Shown here: positions 43,786 to 52,995 of the stretch, piece after piece | Layout: each line of letters begins with the position of its first letter | Numbering within the stretch: the first letter of the stretch is position 1 | NCBI GenBank assembly: GCA_002415025.1 | Contig: DIBR01000008.1 | Span: forward strand, 1-63,070 | Source of the DNA: Spongiibacteraceae bacterium UBA5047 | GTDB taxonomy: Bacteria; Pseudomonadota; Gammaproteobacteria; Pseudomonadales; Spongiibacteraceae | Reading direction: 5' to 3' | DNA length: 63,070 nucleotides | Notes under the pieces: generated by a model | What the model was told of the DNA's origin: nothing | The model's input: the letters and a program-made list of their open reading frames with translations, nothing else | Database searches by the model: none | Program-made: the position numbers and the translations under genes

Positions 43786-45351
43786 ATGTTTGAAATTCAC
43801 CCCAGCCGGGTAGGCAGTGCCAAAAATGACCTGCTCTCGGGCCTGACCGTGGCGCTTGCATTGGTGCCTGAAGCGGTTGCCTTTTCTTTTGTGGCCGGCG
43901 TTGAACCGCTGGTCGGCTTGTATGCCGCCTTTATGGTGGGGCTGATTACCGCCTGTATCGGCGGGCGACCGGGCATGATCTCCGGGGCAACCGGTGCACT
44001 GGCGGTGGTCATGGTTAGCCTCGTTGCCACGCACGGGGTCGAATATCTGTTTGCCACCGTGGTTTTGATGGGCATTCTGCAGATTCTGGCGGGGGTGTTT
44101 AAGCTCGGCAAATTTATTCGCATGGTGCCGCACCCGGTGATGCTGGGCTTTGTTAACGGCCTCGCCATTGTGATTTTTCTTGCCCAGCTCAGCCAGTTTG
44201 GTGTGGCGGGCGAGCCCGGCTGGCTAAGCGGCACCTTTCTGGAAGGCTCGGTGATTGATATTGCCTGGCTGGAAGGCCGCGAAATGAATCTACTGTTAGG
44301 GCTGGTCTTTCTGACCATGTGCATCATCCATTTTCTGCCCAAATTAACCAAGGCGGTGCCCTCGTCGCTGGCCGCCATTGTTGTGGTCAGCCTGCTGGTT
44401 ATCGGCCTGCAGCTCGATACCCGCGTGGTCGGTGACATTGCCTCCATCGCTGGCGGCCTGCCGTCTTTTCATATCCCGATGGTGCCGATCAATTTCGAAA
44501 CGCTGGCGATTATTTTCCCCTACGCGGTCATTCTCGCGGCGATCGGCCTGATTGAATCGCTATTGACCCTGCGACTGGTGGATGAAATTACCGAGACCCG
44601 CGGTCGCGGCAACAAGGAGTGCATCGGGCAAGGTGTTGCCAATACCGTGACCGGATTTTTTGGCGGCATGGGCGGCTGCGCCATGATCGGCCAGAGCATG
44701 ATCAATGTGAACTCCGGGGGCCGCGGTCGCCTGAGCGGCATCAGTGCAGCGCTGTTTCTTTTGCTGTTTATTCTGGTGGCCTCGCCACTGATCGAACAGA
44801 TTCCCTTAGCCGCCCTGATTGGCGTAATGTTTATTGTGGTGATTGGCACTTTTGAGTGGAGCAGCTTTCGTATTATTCGCAAGGTGCCCAAGAAAGATGC
44901 CATGGTGCTGGTGCTGGTATCGGGCGTGACGGTGGCCACCGATCTCGCCGTTGCCGTCGTCGTCGGCGTTATTGTGTCGGCGCTGGTGTTCGCCTGGGAA
45001 AACGCCAAACACATTCGCATAGAAGCGCGCGAGGATCACAAGGGCTCAACGGTTTATGCGGTTATCGGGCCACTGTTTTTCGGCTCGGTGACCTCCTTTC
45101 TGGAGCACTTTGACCCGCAGCAGGACAACAACGATGTGGTTATCGACTTTGCCCGCTCCCGCGTGGCCGATCACTCCGGGCTGGAGGCCATTGACTCACT
45201 GGCCGAGCGCTACCTCAATGCGGGCAAAACCCTGCATCTGGTGCACCTGAGCCCCGAATGCAAAAAGCTGTTGCGCAAGGCAGGTTCGCTGGTGGAAGTG
45301 AATGTGATTGAGGACCCGCATTACTTTGTTGCCGAGGACAGCCTGGCCTAA
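43786..45351 (+). CDS. SulP family anion transporter with STAS domain
   Basis: This 521-residue SLC26/SulP transporter has an N-terminal membrane domain of about 14 segments (LALVPEAVAFSFVAGVEPLVGLYA, SGATGALAVVMV, GGMGGCAMIGQSMINVNSGGR) and a C-terminal STAS domain (about 420-510, VVIDFARSRVADHSGLEAIDSLAERY). Substrate could be sulfate, bicarbonate or C4-dicarboxylate; a lone SulP next to no sulfur genes leaves this open. A good terminator follows. Confidence 0.92.
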   Translation: MFEIHPSRVGSAKNDLLSGLTVALALVPEAVAFSFVAGVEPLVGLYAAFMVGLITACIGGRPGMISGATGALAVVMVSLVATHGVEYLFATVVLMGILQILAGVFKLGKFIRMVPHPVMLGFVNGLAIVIFLAQLSQFGVAGEPGWLSGTFLEGSVIDIAWLEGREMNLLLGLVFLTMCIIHFLPKLTKAVPSSLAAIVVVSLLVIGLQLDTRVVGDIASIAGGLPSFHIPMVPINFETLAIIFPYAVILAAIGLIESLLTLRLVDEITETRGRGNKECIGQGVANTVTGFFGGMGGCAMIGQSMINVNSGGRGRLSGISAALFLLLFILVASPLIEQIPLAALIGVMFIVVIGTFEWSSFRIIRKVPKKDAMVLVLVSGVTVATDLAVAVVVGVIVSALVFAWENAKHIRIEAREDHKGSTVYAVIGPLFFGSVTSFLEHFDPQQDNNDVVIDFARSRVADHSGLEAIDSLAERYLNAGKTLHLVHLSPECKKLLRKAGSLVEVNVIEDPHYFVAEDSLA

Positions 45352-45401
45352 GACGGCAATTTTCACCAGAGATCGACATTTTGTCAGTAGTGATAATCCT
45401 G

Positions 45402-45428
45402 AAGGCCGCTTATTCGCGGCCTTTATTA
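45402..45428 (+). terminator. Rho-independent terminator of the SulP gene
   Basis: AAGGCCGC and GCGGCCTT pair around TTATTC, followed by TATTATTT. The stem lies 50 bases after the stop codon. Confidence 0.75.
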
Positions 45429-45476
45429 TTTGCACTAATCAAAGATGGTAAGGGGATATCAGCAGGCCGACTGAAT

Positions 45477-46364
45477 TCAGCCGGTCTCCCAAGGCGCAAG
45501 AGGCGAAAATAGCGTCACCAGAAAATCAATCATCACCCTGACTTTGGGCGCCAAAATTCGCCCACTAGGGTGTACCGCCCAGATGGCCGAGCGAGTCATC
45601 AAGGGGAACTCGGGCAAGATATGCACGAGGCTGCCTGCTTGCAAACTCCCGCGGGCGTTCCAAAGTGATTTCACGCCAATTCCCGCTCCACTTTCCAGCA
45701 GCAATCGCATAGCCTCCCCATCATTTACTGCTGTTGACGGTGTAACCCGTATGCTCGGGTGATTTTCAAAAGACCATTGCGAATCACCGGGAAAGGTCAC
45801 CTGACGATGATTGACAAGCTCTTCCGGGGATTCAGGGTGGCCGTAGTTTTCTAGGTAGTTCGGTGAGGCTACGAGGATTCGCCGATCGTTGGCCAGCTTG
45901 CGCGCGACCAAGCCGCTATCCTCTAGCGGCGCATTACGTATCACTAGGTCAAAAGCGCCCTTCACAATGTCCTGCACCTCATCCGAGAGTCGCAGGTCGA
46001 GCGAGATATCCGGATAGCGAGCGCAAAATTGCTCCAAAGCCGGGACGATATACATCCGGCCAAATGAGCCCGGCATGGATATGCGCAGTAGTCCGCGCGC
46101 CCGCTCGGTTTTTCCGGTGATCATTGCCACCCCGGTTTCGAGTAGCTCCAGCGCTTCCTGCGCATAGGGCAGAAATTCTGCGCCATCTGCAGTTAATGTG
46201 ACTTCGCGGGTGGTTCGGTGAAACAGTCGGGCTCCCAGCGACTCCTCCAATTTGCTCAGTCGGGTGCTCGCGCTCGCCGGAGAAAGCCCTAGGTCAGCGG
46301 CCGCCGAGGTAATTGAGCCCAATTCGCTGATGCGAATAAATAGACGCAGGGATAAAGGGCTCAT
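45477..46364 (-). CDS. LysR family transcriptional regulator
   Basis: This 295-residue LysR-type regulator has a helix-turn-helix at ELGSITSAAADLGLSPASASTRLSKLEESLGARLF and the usual periplasmic-binding-like effector domain, with SIRVTPSTAVNDGEAMRLLLESGAGI near the end. It is divergent from the quinone-reductase gene; by the usual LysR pattern it probably controls that gene and the SDR after it (inference). The 102-bp gap is AT-rich. Confidence 0.9.
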   Translation of the reverse strand: MSPLSLRLFIRISELGSITSAAADLGLSPASASTRLSKLEESLGARLFHRTTREVTLTADGAEFLPYAQEALELLETGVAMITGKTERARGLLRISMPGSFGRMYIVPALEQFCARYPDISLDLRLSDEVQDIVKGAFDLVIRNAPLEDSGLVARKLANDRRILVASPNYLENYGHPESPEELVNHRQVTFPGDSQWSFENHPSIRVTPSTAVNDGEAMRLLLESGAGIGVKSLWNARGSLQAGSLVHILPEFPLMTRSAIWAVHPSGRILAPKVRVMIDFLVTLFSPLAPWETG

Positions 46365-46466
46365 TATATAAATAATCCGAACAATGAACTCATAATTTGC
46401 TAGATTCTATCGATAAGGTAATAAAAGTACAGTGTCTTCATCGCACACCAATCATAGGAAACCCTC

Positions 46467-47456
46467 ATGCAAGCGATGGTATTGACGCAATATGGCCCCG
46501 ACGCCAACTTTGAGCAGATAGAGGTTCAAACCCCGGAGCCAGACGCCGGGCAGGTACTCGTACGTATTGCCGCGACTAGCGTTAACACCGTGGATACGAT
46601 GATACGCTCAGCGGGTAATGGCCTGCCGCTGTCACCGGAGCTGCCTGCCATTCTCGGGATGGACTTCGCGGGAACCATTGAAGCCGTTGGTGCTGAGGTT
46701 GAAAACTTCAAACAGGGCGACGAAGTCTATGGCTGTGCCGGTGGGCTGGCGGATCTGCCCGGAACTTTGGCCGAGTATATTTCGGCAGACGCACGCCTGA
46801 TCGCTCACAAGCCAAAATCGCTTTCCCTGCGAGAAGCTGCTGCCATTCCTCTGACAGGCATTACCGCCTTTGAAGGATTGCATCGCGCCGGTGTGAAAGC
46901 CGGTCAGCGTATTCTTATACACGGTGGCAGTGGCGGAGTTGGCCACCTTGCCGTGCAGCTGGCTGTGGCTCGCGGCGCTGACGTATATGCAACAGGCGGA
47001 AATAATGCAGCACTCGCGGCAATCAAATCGATGGGAGCCACACCCATCAACTATCGTACACAGGCGGTCGCTGACTATGTAGAGCAGTACACCGCTGGCG
47101 CAGGGTTTGATGTGGTGTACGACACCGTCGGCAACGCCAACATGCTAAATTCCTTCGAGGCGGCCGCGTTAAATGGCCACGTGGTCACCACGACCTCACT
47201 GTTGAATATAGATCTCAGCACAGCCCACTTTCGGGGCTTGTCGCTTCATGTGGTATTTATGCTGATTCCCATGCTGCACAACCATCATCGCGAGGCGCAC
47301 CAGAAAATTCTCAGCCAGATCGCTTCACTGACAGACCAGGGTCACTACACGCCACTGCTGGACAATCGCCACTTCTCGGTAACTGACGCAGGCGAGGCTT
47401 ATCGACATCTCGCAAGCGGCAATGCCATGGGCAAAATTGTGCTAAATGGATTCTGA
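46467..47456 (+). CDS. Zinc-independent quinone oxidoreductase (MDR family)
   Basis: This 329-residue medium-chain dehydrogenase/reductase has a GroES-like N-terminal half and a Rossmann domain with HGGSGGVGHLAVQLA (about 152-166). The sequence lacks the zinc-ligand pattern of classical ADH, so an NADPH quinone reductase or enone reductase is likely. GAAACCC precedes the ATG. With the following SDR and the divergent LysR gene it forms a small cassette of lower G+C than its neighbours. Confidence 0.9.
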   Translation: MQAMVLTQYGPDANFEQIEVQTPEPDAGQVLVRIAATSVNTVDTMIRSAGNGLPLSPELPAILGMDFAGTIEAVGAEVENFKQGDEVYGCAGGLADLPGTLAEYISADARLIAHKPKSLSLREAAAIPLTGITAFEGLHRAGVKAGQRILIHGGSGGVGHLAVQLAVARGADVYATGGNNAALAAIKSMGATPINYRTQAVADYVEQYTAGAGFDVVYDTVGNANMLNSFEAAALNGHVVTTTSLLNIDLSTAHFRGLSLHVVFMLIPMLHNHHREAHQKILSQIASLTDQGHYTPLLDNRHFSVTDAGEAYRHLASGNAMGKIVLNGF

Positions 47457-47532
47457 TACCAACCATCATCGCGTGTGATGAAGGAGAAACCCTCGGTTGA
47501 GAAACACCTTGCCAACTGCCAGGAATAGCGCT

Positions 47533-48348
47533 ATGAAAAAAACCCTTTTGATCACAGGCTCAACCGATGGGATAGGTCTGGAGACGGCGAAAGCCCTGCT
47601 AAAGTCGGGACATCGTGTATTGATGCATGGACGTAATCGGGAAAAATTGCACGCGATCAATGAGTACCTTACTGATCTAGGCTACGCCAGCCAAACGACG
47701 TTTTTTCTGGCAGACCTCTCAGAGCTGGCTGATGTTTACCGCCTAGCATCCGATGTCATCGCACACGTCGACAATATCGACGTTTTGATCAACAACGCAG
47801 GAATCTTCAAAACACCGAATACCGTGGCAAGCAACGGTATCGACGTACGCTTCATGGTCAACACTGTAGCCCCTTGGGTGCTGACCCGGGAATTGCGACC
47901 GGTATTTGCCGACGATGCACGATTAATCAATCTGTCCTCTGCTGCTCAAGCGCCGGTTGACCTGCCTGCAATGAGAGGAGAAACCAGAATTGCTGATGAT
48001 TTTAATGCCTATGCGCAAAGCAAGTTGGCGTTGACGATGTGGACGATGGATCCCTCAGCCATCGAGTTATTGCCGACACAGGCTATCGTTGCAGTAAATC
48101 CCGGCTCGATGCTGGGAAGCAAAATGGTGAAGGAGGGGTTTGGAACGTCGGGCAAGGATATCAGTATCGGCGCAAGAATCCTTCAGCAACTTGCGCTGTA
48201 TCCCGATGCTGTTAAGTCTTTTCAGTACTTTGACAATGATGTCGGGAAGTATTCGAAACCGCACCCAGACGCCTTGTCACCAATAAAACGCAACCGTGTC
48301 CTTAGCCTACTAAGTCTGTTGGGAGAAATTCAGGCCTCTGACGCATAA
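47533..48348 (+). CDS. SDR family oxidoreductase
   Basis: This 271-residue short-chain dehydrogenase has the cofactor motif TGSTDGIG (8-15), NNAG (87-90), Ser 135/136 and the catalytic YAQSK (Y160, K164). The active site is complete, unlike that of the SDR at 23444. The ATG at 47533 has AGGAAT upstream. The coding sequence is visibly richer in A and T than genes around it. It lies about 76 bases after the quinone reductase and is probably cotranscribed. Confidence 0.9.
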   Translation: MKKTLLITGSTDGIGLETAKALLKSGHRVLMHGRNREKLHAINEYLTDLGYASQTTFFLADLSELADVYRLASDVIAHVDNIDVLINNAGIFKTPNTVASNGIDVRFMVNTVAPWVLTRELRPVFADDARLINLSSAAQAPVDLPAMRGETRIADDFNAYAQSKLALTMWTMDPSAIELLPTQAIVAVNPGSMLGSKMVKEGFGTSGKDISIGARILQQLALYPDAVKSFQYFDNDVGKYSKPHPDALSPIKRNRVLSLLSLLGEIQASDA

Positions 48349-48381
48349 TTATCTCGGCGGACAGCGCAAGGAACGTCGACC

Positions 48382-49029
48382 TCACCGGGTGTAACGCAAA
48401 ATTTGCCCGCTGTAGCCAGGCAGGGTATCGGCTTTGGGTATCGCTTTGGTTTGCTGGAGACTATAACCCAAGGCCACCATGTTTTTGCTGAAATGCGCAT
48501 GATGCCCCCGACCGGGATCGATCAGAACAACCTCGCAGACCGGTTTGGAGTGCTGACAGATAAACTCCGCCAGTTGTCTGGCATGGCCCTGCTCATAGAG
48601 CAAATCGCTGCCGACAATCAGATCAAAAGTGCCGAGTTCGCTTAGCGCGTCGGTCCAGCCGGTGCGGATATAGGGAATACTGCGCCCGGCGTTTAGCCGC
48701 ACATTTTCAAACAGAAATGATTCCACTTCGGGGTGATAGTCGGTGGCGGTGATATCTGCGTTGCGATGGTTGAGCACGTGGCTGGCCAGAGCCATACCGC
48801 ACCCGACCTCCAGAATCCGCCTGCCCTGAATATCCTCGTCCAGCATAAGCTGGGCCAGCATTTCGCTGGACTCCCAGACCACACCAAAAATCGGCCACAG
48901 CGCATCGCTGATACCCAGCTTCGCGGCAACGCCGTGGACATCGGCATATTGCTGCCGGTCGCGGAGGGTTTTCAGATGAATATCCAGCTCACCGACTTCG
49001 ATGGTCTGGTAGCGAATTCGTGCAGTCAT
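48382..49029 (-). CDS. Class I SAM-dependent methyltransferase
   Basis: This 215-residue methyltransferase has motif I ILEVGCGMALASHVL, an acidic ITATDYHPE for ribose binding and FDLIVGSDLLYE, the pattern of the METTL/nicotinamide N-methyltransferase-like (NTMT, lysine methyltransferase) group. A protein side chain is a likely target, but unproven. The ATG at 49029 is chosen from the start of the conserved part. Confidence 0.88.
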   Translation of the reverse strand: MTARIRYQTIEVGELDIHLKTLRDRQQYADVHGVAAKLGISDALWPIFGVVWESSEMLAQLMLDEDIQGRRILEVGCGMALASHVLNHRNADITATDYHPEVESFLFENVRLNAGRSIPYIRTGWTDALSELGTFDLIVGSDLLYEQGHARQLAEFICQHSKPVCEVVLIDPGRGHHAHFSKNMVALGYSLQQTKAIPKADTLPGYSGQILRYTR

Positions 49030-49128
49030 GGCAATAACCTCTCGGACGAGCGGTACGCAGCCTGTGCACGCTATTGCTACGCGGGAGTGCCCACCATACA
49101 CGCCCGCCATCGCAAGTAACAGTCAGCC

Positions 49129-50091
49129 TTAGCCGGTTTCACAGTAAAGCTCGAGACATTTCCAGGCTCGTTCCAGCGGCATACCGCCGACCAGCGGATG
49201 CAACACCTGATTGCGCTCGGGGTTATTTTTACGCCGCTGCCTAAGCTCATCAGGCGCCAGAATTTCGTAGCGACCGCTGGCTCTGATCTCTTCAACACTG
49301 GCGCTGGGCATTTCCATCGGCCTTGCCAACCCGGCGCGCTTCCAGCTGTTGTATTCCTGCACTTCGTTGAGAAAGTGGTGGCCGATTTCCGCCCAGGCGC
49401 GCTCGGGGTCTTCATCGACAAACAGCAGCGAAAAATCCGCCGGCGGAGCCACCATAAAACTTTTCTTGCCATGCACCTTGAGCTGCTCATAGTAGTAAGC
49501 TTCGAGCCCTGCATCGTAGGCCGGCGGCGAGAAGGGCAAGCCAAAACGCGCTGCGCGCCGTGCCGCCACCTTACTCATACCACCCACCAGAAACATCGGA
49601 TGAGGCCGGGTGAAGGGCTTGGGCGTGACATTGATCATTTCACCACGATACTCAAAGGGCTCGTCGCCCCAGGCCTTGAGCAGGGTGTCGAGCACATGGT
49701 CCATCCACTCGCCGCGCGTAGCAAAGGGTTTGTCGAGGGCGTGAAACTCGATTTCCCGATAACCCAGGCCCGCAATAAAGCTGAGCCTGCCGTTGCTGAG
49801 CAAATCCACAACGGCGATATCTTCGGCGAGCCGAACCGGGTCATAGAGCGACACCAGCAACGCCATAATGCCGATACCGGCCTTCTCGGTGCGCGCAGCA
49901 ATGGCCGCCGCCATGGTCAGGGGTGAAGGCAGCCAGCCATTTTGTGCGCAGTGGTGCTCCTCGACATTGATATAGGCAAAGCCGTTTTTATCGGCGAAGT
50001 CGGCCATGGCAATGGCGGCCTGATAACGCTTTGCCCGCAGCATGGGGTCGCTCTCGGCGCCCGTCATATTCAATCGCAGTGAACTTGTCAT
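49129..50091 (-). CDS. LLM class flavin-dependent oxidoreductase
   Basis: This 320-residue luciferase-like TIM barrel has AMADFADKNGFAYINVEEHHC, IGIMALLVSLYDPVRLAEDIAVVDLLSNGRLSFIAGLGYRE, and PMFLVGGMSKVAARRAARFGLPF. It may use FMN and a partner reductase or F420; no partner is adjacent. The ATG at 50091 has AAGG ten bases upstream. Confidence 0.88.
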   Translation of the reverse strand: MTSSLRLNMTGAESDPMLRAKRYQAAIAMADFADKNGFAYINVEEHHCAQNGWLPSPLTMAAAIAARTEKAGIGIMALLVSLYDPVRLAEDIAVVDLLSNGRLSFIAGLGYREIEFHALDKPFATRGEWMDHVLDTLLKAWGDEPFEYRGEMINVTPKPFTRPHPMFLVGGMSKVAARRAARFGLPFSPPAYDAGLEAYYYEQLKVHGKKSFMVAPPADFSLLFVDEDPERAWAEIGHHFLNEVQEYNSWKRAGLARPMEMPSASVEEIRASGRYEILAPDELRQRRKNNPERNQVLHPLVGGMPLERAWKCLELYCETG

Positions 50092-50217
50092 TATGGTGTT
50101 ACCTTCTGGTGGAATTCCCGGTGTGTGAGCCTGAGCCAAAACGGCTGGAACAGGTCGATCAGCAAAAGCCTATTATTCTGCTAAGATGCGCGCATTGCGA
50201 CTGACAGGTTCCGAGTT

Positions 50218-50607
50218 ATGCCCACTAAATCAATTATTCAAACCACCGATGCCCCCCAGGCGATCGGCCCCTACTCCCAGGCTGTGAAATTTGGCGATAC
50301 CGTGTTTCTGTCCGGCCAGATTCCGCTCGACCCGGCCACCATGACGATGGTGGGCGACAGCGCCGCCGAACAGGCAGAGCAAGTCTTTAAAAATCTTGCT
50401 GCGGTCGCCGCCGCCGCTGGCGGCAGTCTCGACGACGCGCTCAAGGTGAACATCTCCCTCACCGACCTGAACGATTTTGTGTCGGTGAACGAGGTGATGG
50501 CAAAGCATTTCTCCCAGCCCTACCCGGCCCGCGCCTGCGTGCAGGTTGCAGCACTACCCAAAGGCGCCAAGGTTGAAGTAGAAGTCATTCTCGGCCTGAG
50601 CAGCTAA
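50218..50607 (+). CDS. ridA: RidA family deaminase (YjgF/YER057c/UK114)
   Basis: This 129-residue RidA protein hydrolyses reactive enamines and imines made by PLP enzymes. The conserved TDAPQAIGPYSQAVKFGDTVFLSGQIPLDP is at the N-terminus and the imine-binding Arg is in YPARACVQVAALPKGAKVEVEVI. It lies just before lptM and lysA, whose product is a PLP enzyme. Confidence 0.95.
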   Translation: MPTKSIIQTTDAPQAIGPYSQAVKFGDTVFLSGQIPLDPATMTMVGDSAAEQAEQVFKNLAAVAAAAGGSLDDALKVNISLTDLNDFVSVNEVMAKHFSQPYPARACVQVAALPKGAKVEVEVILGLSS

Positions 50608-50641
50608 TACACATCGCATGCGGGCGGCAGCCCGCTCGCCA

Positions 50642-50670
50642 TAGGTTTTAGCGCCCCACATCGCTATAAT
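50642..50670 (+). promoter_or_regulatory. Candidate promoter of lptM-lysA
   Basis: A perfect TATAAT (50665-50670) lies 29 bases before the lptM ATG. The -35 is weak (TAGGTT, 50642-50647) at a 17-base spacing. Confidence 0.5.
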
Positions 50671-50699
50671 GTCGGGCTTTTACGCTTTCGGATTCCATC

Positions 50700-50846
50700 A
50701 TGCCCCTGCGAACTCTGGCTATCGGCGCCATCCTGCTCATTCTGACCGCCTGCGGCCAGAAAGGCCCCTTGCGCCTGCCTGACGAGTCACCGACACAGGA
50801 CAATAGCACCGAAAGCACAGCGAATCAGGAGAGCCGCGAACCATGA
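50700..50846 (+). CDS. lptM: LPS translocon maturation chaperone LptM (YifL)
   Basis: This small lipoprotein of 48 residues has the lipobox and downstream motif LTACGQKGPLRLP, the hallmark of LptM/YifL, an outer-membrane lipoprotein that helps LptD mature in the LPS transport complex. It has a hydrophobic signal (RTLAIGAILLILTAC) and a polar Glu/Ser/Asn tail. The end overlaps lysA in ATGA (50843-50846). A gene of this type upstream of lysA or dapF is the standard arrangement. Confidence 0.9.
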   Translation: MPLRTLAIGAILLILTACGQKGPLRLPDESPTQDNSTESTANQESREP

Positions 50847-52090
50847 GTGCCGTTTTTCACTATCAGAACGGCGAACTGTTCGCTGAATCCGTTGCCTTGG
50901 CTGGTATCGCGAAGTCTTTTGGCAGTCCAACTTATGTGTATTCCAGACGCTTTATCGAGAATGCCTACCTGGATTACACCCGCGCGCTCGAAGGTATGCA
51001 ACATCAGGTTTGCTACGCGGTAAAGGCCAACTCCAATATCGCTGTACTCAATGTACTGGCCCGGCTTGACGCAGGTTTCGACATTGTTTCCGAGGGAGAG
51101 CTGGCGCGGGTGCTGGCCGCCGGCGGCAAACCCGAACGTATTGTCTTTTCGGGCGTGGGCAAAACCGCCGCTGAAATGAAAACCGCCCTTGAGGCGCGCA
51201 TCGGCTGCTTCAATGTCGAGTCGTCATCCGAACTTGAGCGTCTGAACACTGTCGCGGCTGATCTGGATATACGCGCGCCGGTGTCGATTCGCGTTAACCC
51301 CGACGTCGATGCCCAGACCCACCCCTATATTTCCACCGGCCTGCGCGACAACAAGTTCGGCATTAACATCGACGAAGCGCCAGCCGTTTACCGTCGCGCC
51401 AGCGAGCTGAGCCATATCGACATTGTGGGTGTAGACTGCCACATCGGCTCGCAGCTAACGGATATCAGCCCCTTTCTGGATGCACTGGATCGCCTGCTGC
51501 TGCTGATTGATGATTTGGCCGCCGAAGGCATCGTCATTCGCCATCTGGATCTCGGCGGCGGCCTCGGCGTGAAGTACCGCGACGAGGTTCCGCCGACGCC
51601 CGCGGCCTATATCGGTGCTGTGCGCGAGCGGCTCGGCAGTCGCGAACTCAAACTGCTGTTTGAGCCGGGGCGTTCGCTGGTGGCCAATGCGGGCTTGCTG
51701 CTGATGCAGGTCGAGTACCTTAAACACACCGAGCACAAGAACTTTGCAGTCGTGGATGCCGCGATGAACGATATGTTGCGGCCGTCACTCTATAGCGCGT
51801 GGATGGAAGTTTTGCCGGTGACTCCGCGGGATGGCGCAGGCAAAACCTACGATATTGTAGGCCCGGTCTGCGAAACCGGCGATTTTCTGGCCAAGGAACG
51901 CAGCCTCAACCTCGCTGAAGGCGACCATCTGACGCTCGCGTCAGCCGGTGCCTATGGATTTACCATGAGTTCCAACTACAATAGCCGGGGACGCGCGGCA
52001 GAAGTCATGGTTGATGGCGATCAGGTTCACCTGATCCGTGCCCGCGAATCACTCGCCGACCTGATGCAAGGCGAACAGCTGCTCCCCTGA
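50843..52090 (+). CDS. lysA: Diaminopimelate decarboxylase
   Basis: This 415-residue PLP enzyme of fold type III converts meso-diaminopimelate to lysine. The Lys that binds PLP is in CYAVKANSN (about residue 58). HIGSQ, HLDLGGGLGVKY and the C-terminal GPVCETGDFLAKER (with the active-site Cys) are family hallmarks. It is coupled to lptM by a 4-bp overlap and followed by dapF. Confidence 0.97.
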   Translation: MSAVFHYQNGELFAESVALAGIAKSFGSPTYVYSRRFIENAYLDYTRALEGMQHQVCYAVKANSNIAVLNVLARLDAGFDIVSEGELARVLAAGGKPERIVFSGVGKTAAEMKTALEARIGCFNVESSSELERLNTVAADLDIRAPVSIRVNPDVDAQTHPYISTGLRDNKFGINIDEAPAVYRRASELSHIDIVGVDCHIGSQLTDISPFLDALDRLLLLIDDLAAEGIVIRHLDLGGGLGVKYRDEVPPTPAAYIGAVRERLGSRELKLLFEPGRSLVANAGLLLMQVEYLKHTEHKNFAVVDAAMNDMLRPSLYSAWMEVLPVTPRDGAGKTYDIVGPVCETGDFLAKERSLNLAEGDHLTLASAGAYGFTMSSNYNSRGRAAEVMVDGDQVHLIRARESLADLMQGEQLLP

Positions 52091-52146
52091 GCGCAGCGGC
52101 CGGCATCACCCTGACTGCGCCAACGGCGAGGCGCAAGGTGCCGAAT

Positions 52147-52977
52147 ATGCTTTTGAAATTTGCCAAAATGCACGGGCTGGGCAATGACTTTGTGGTCATT
52201 GACCTCATCACCCAGCGCTTCAACCTGAAAGCACACCATGTGCGCAAACTTGCGGACCGCCATTTCGGCATTGGTTGCGACCAGCTATTAGTGGTCGAAC
52301 CGCCTACCCGCCCGGACGTTGACTTTCGCTACCGTATTTTTAACGCTGAAGGCAGCGAAGTTGAACAGTGCGGCAACGGTGCGCGCTGCTTCGCGCGCTT
52401 TGTACGCGACCGCAAACTGACTGGCAACAACCCCATTCGTGTGGAAACTTGCAGCGGCGTTATCACGCTGGAGATTGACGAGCAGCGGCGGGTGAAAGTC
52501 GATATGGGCGCACCGCGCTTCAATCCGCCGGATATCCCCTTTATTGCCGACACCCGGGCCAGCGAATACGCGCTGGACGTGGCGGGCCAGACGCTGAGCG
52601 TCGGCGCCGTCTCCATGGGCAATCCGCATGTTGTGCTGCAGGTAGCCAGCACCGACACCGCGCCGGTAGAAACACTGGGGCCACTGCTGGAGGCCCATGA
52701 ACGCTTTCCCAATCGCGTCAATGTCGGCTTTATGGAGGTAGTTGATCGCCAACATTTCCGGCTGCGTGTGTTTGAGCGCGGCGTCGGCGAAACCCTGGCC
52801 TGCGGCAGTGGTGCTTGTGCGGCCATGGCAGTTGGCGTGCAACAGGGTTTGCTCGATCATCAGGCGACGGCTCAACTCAACGGCGGCGCGCTGGAACTGA
52901 ACTGGCAGGGAGAGGGCCATCCCGTTATCATGACGGGGCCTGCCACAACAGTCTTTGAGGGGCAGGTTAGAATATAA
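52147..52977 (+). CDS. dapF: Diaminopimelate epimerase
   Basis: This 276-residue enzyme converts LL-diaminopimelate to the meso form. The two catalytic Cys are seen in NGARCFARF and ACGSGACAAMAVG. The ATG at 52147 has AAGG eight bases upstream and starts at the family N-terminus MLLKFAKMHGLGNDF; a GTG at 52138 is possible. Confidence 0.97.
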   Translation: MLLKFAKMHGLGNDFVVIDLITQRFNLKAHHVRKLADRHFGIGCDQLLVVEPPTRPDVDFRYRIFNAEGSEVEQCGNGARCFARFVRDRKLTGNNPIRVETCSGVITLEIDEQRRVKVDMGAPRFNPPDIPFIADTRASEYALDVAGQTLSVGAVSMGNPHVVLQVASTDTAPVETLGPLLEAHERFPNRVNVGFMEVVDRQHFRLRVFERGVGETLACGSGACAAMAVGVQQGLLDHQATAQLNGGALELNWQGEGHPVIMTGPATTVFEGQVRI

Positions 52978-52995
52978 GCGCGAACGGAGACGGCA

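Noticed and set aside
46383..46440. AT-rich stretch before the quinone reductase as a phage attachment or IS remnant
   Set aside because: No direct repeats or terminal inverted repeats were found; it is a normal LysR-type intergenic region.
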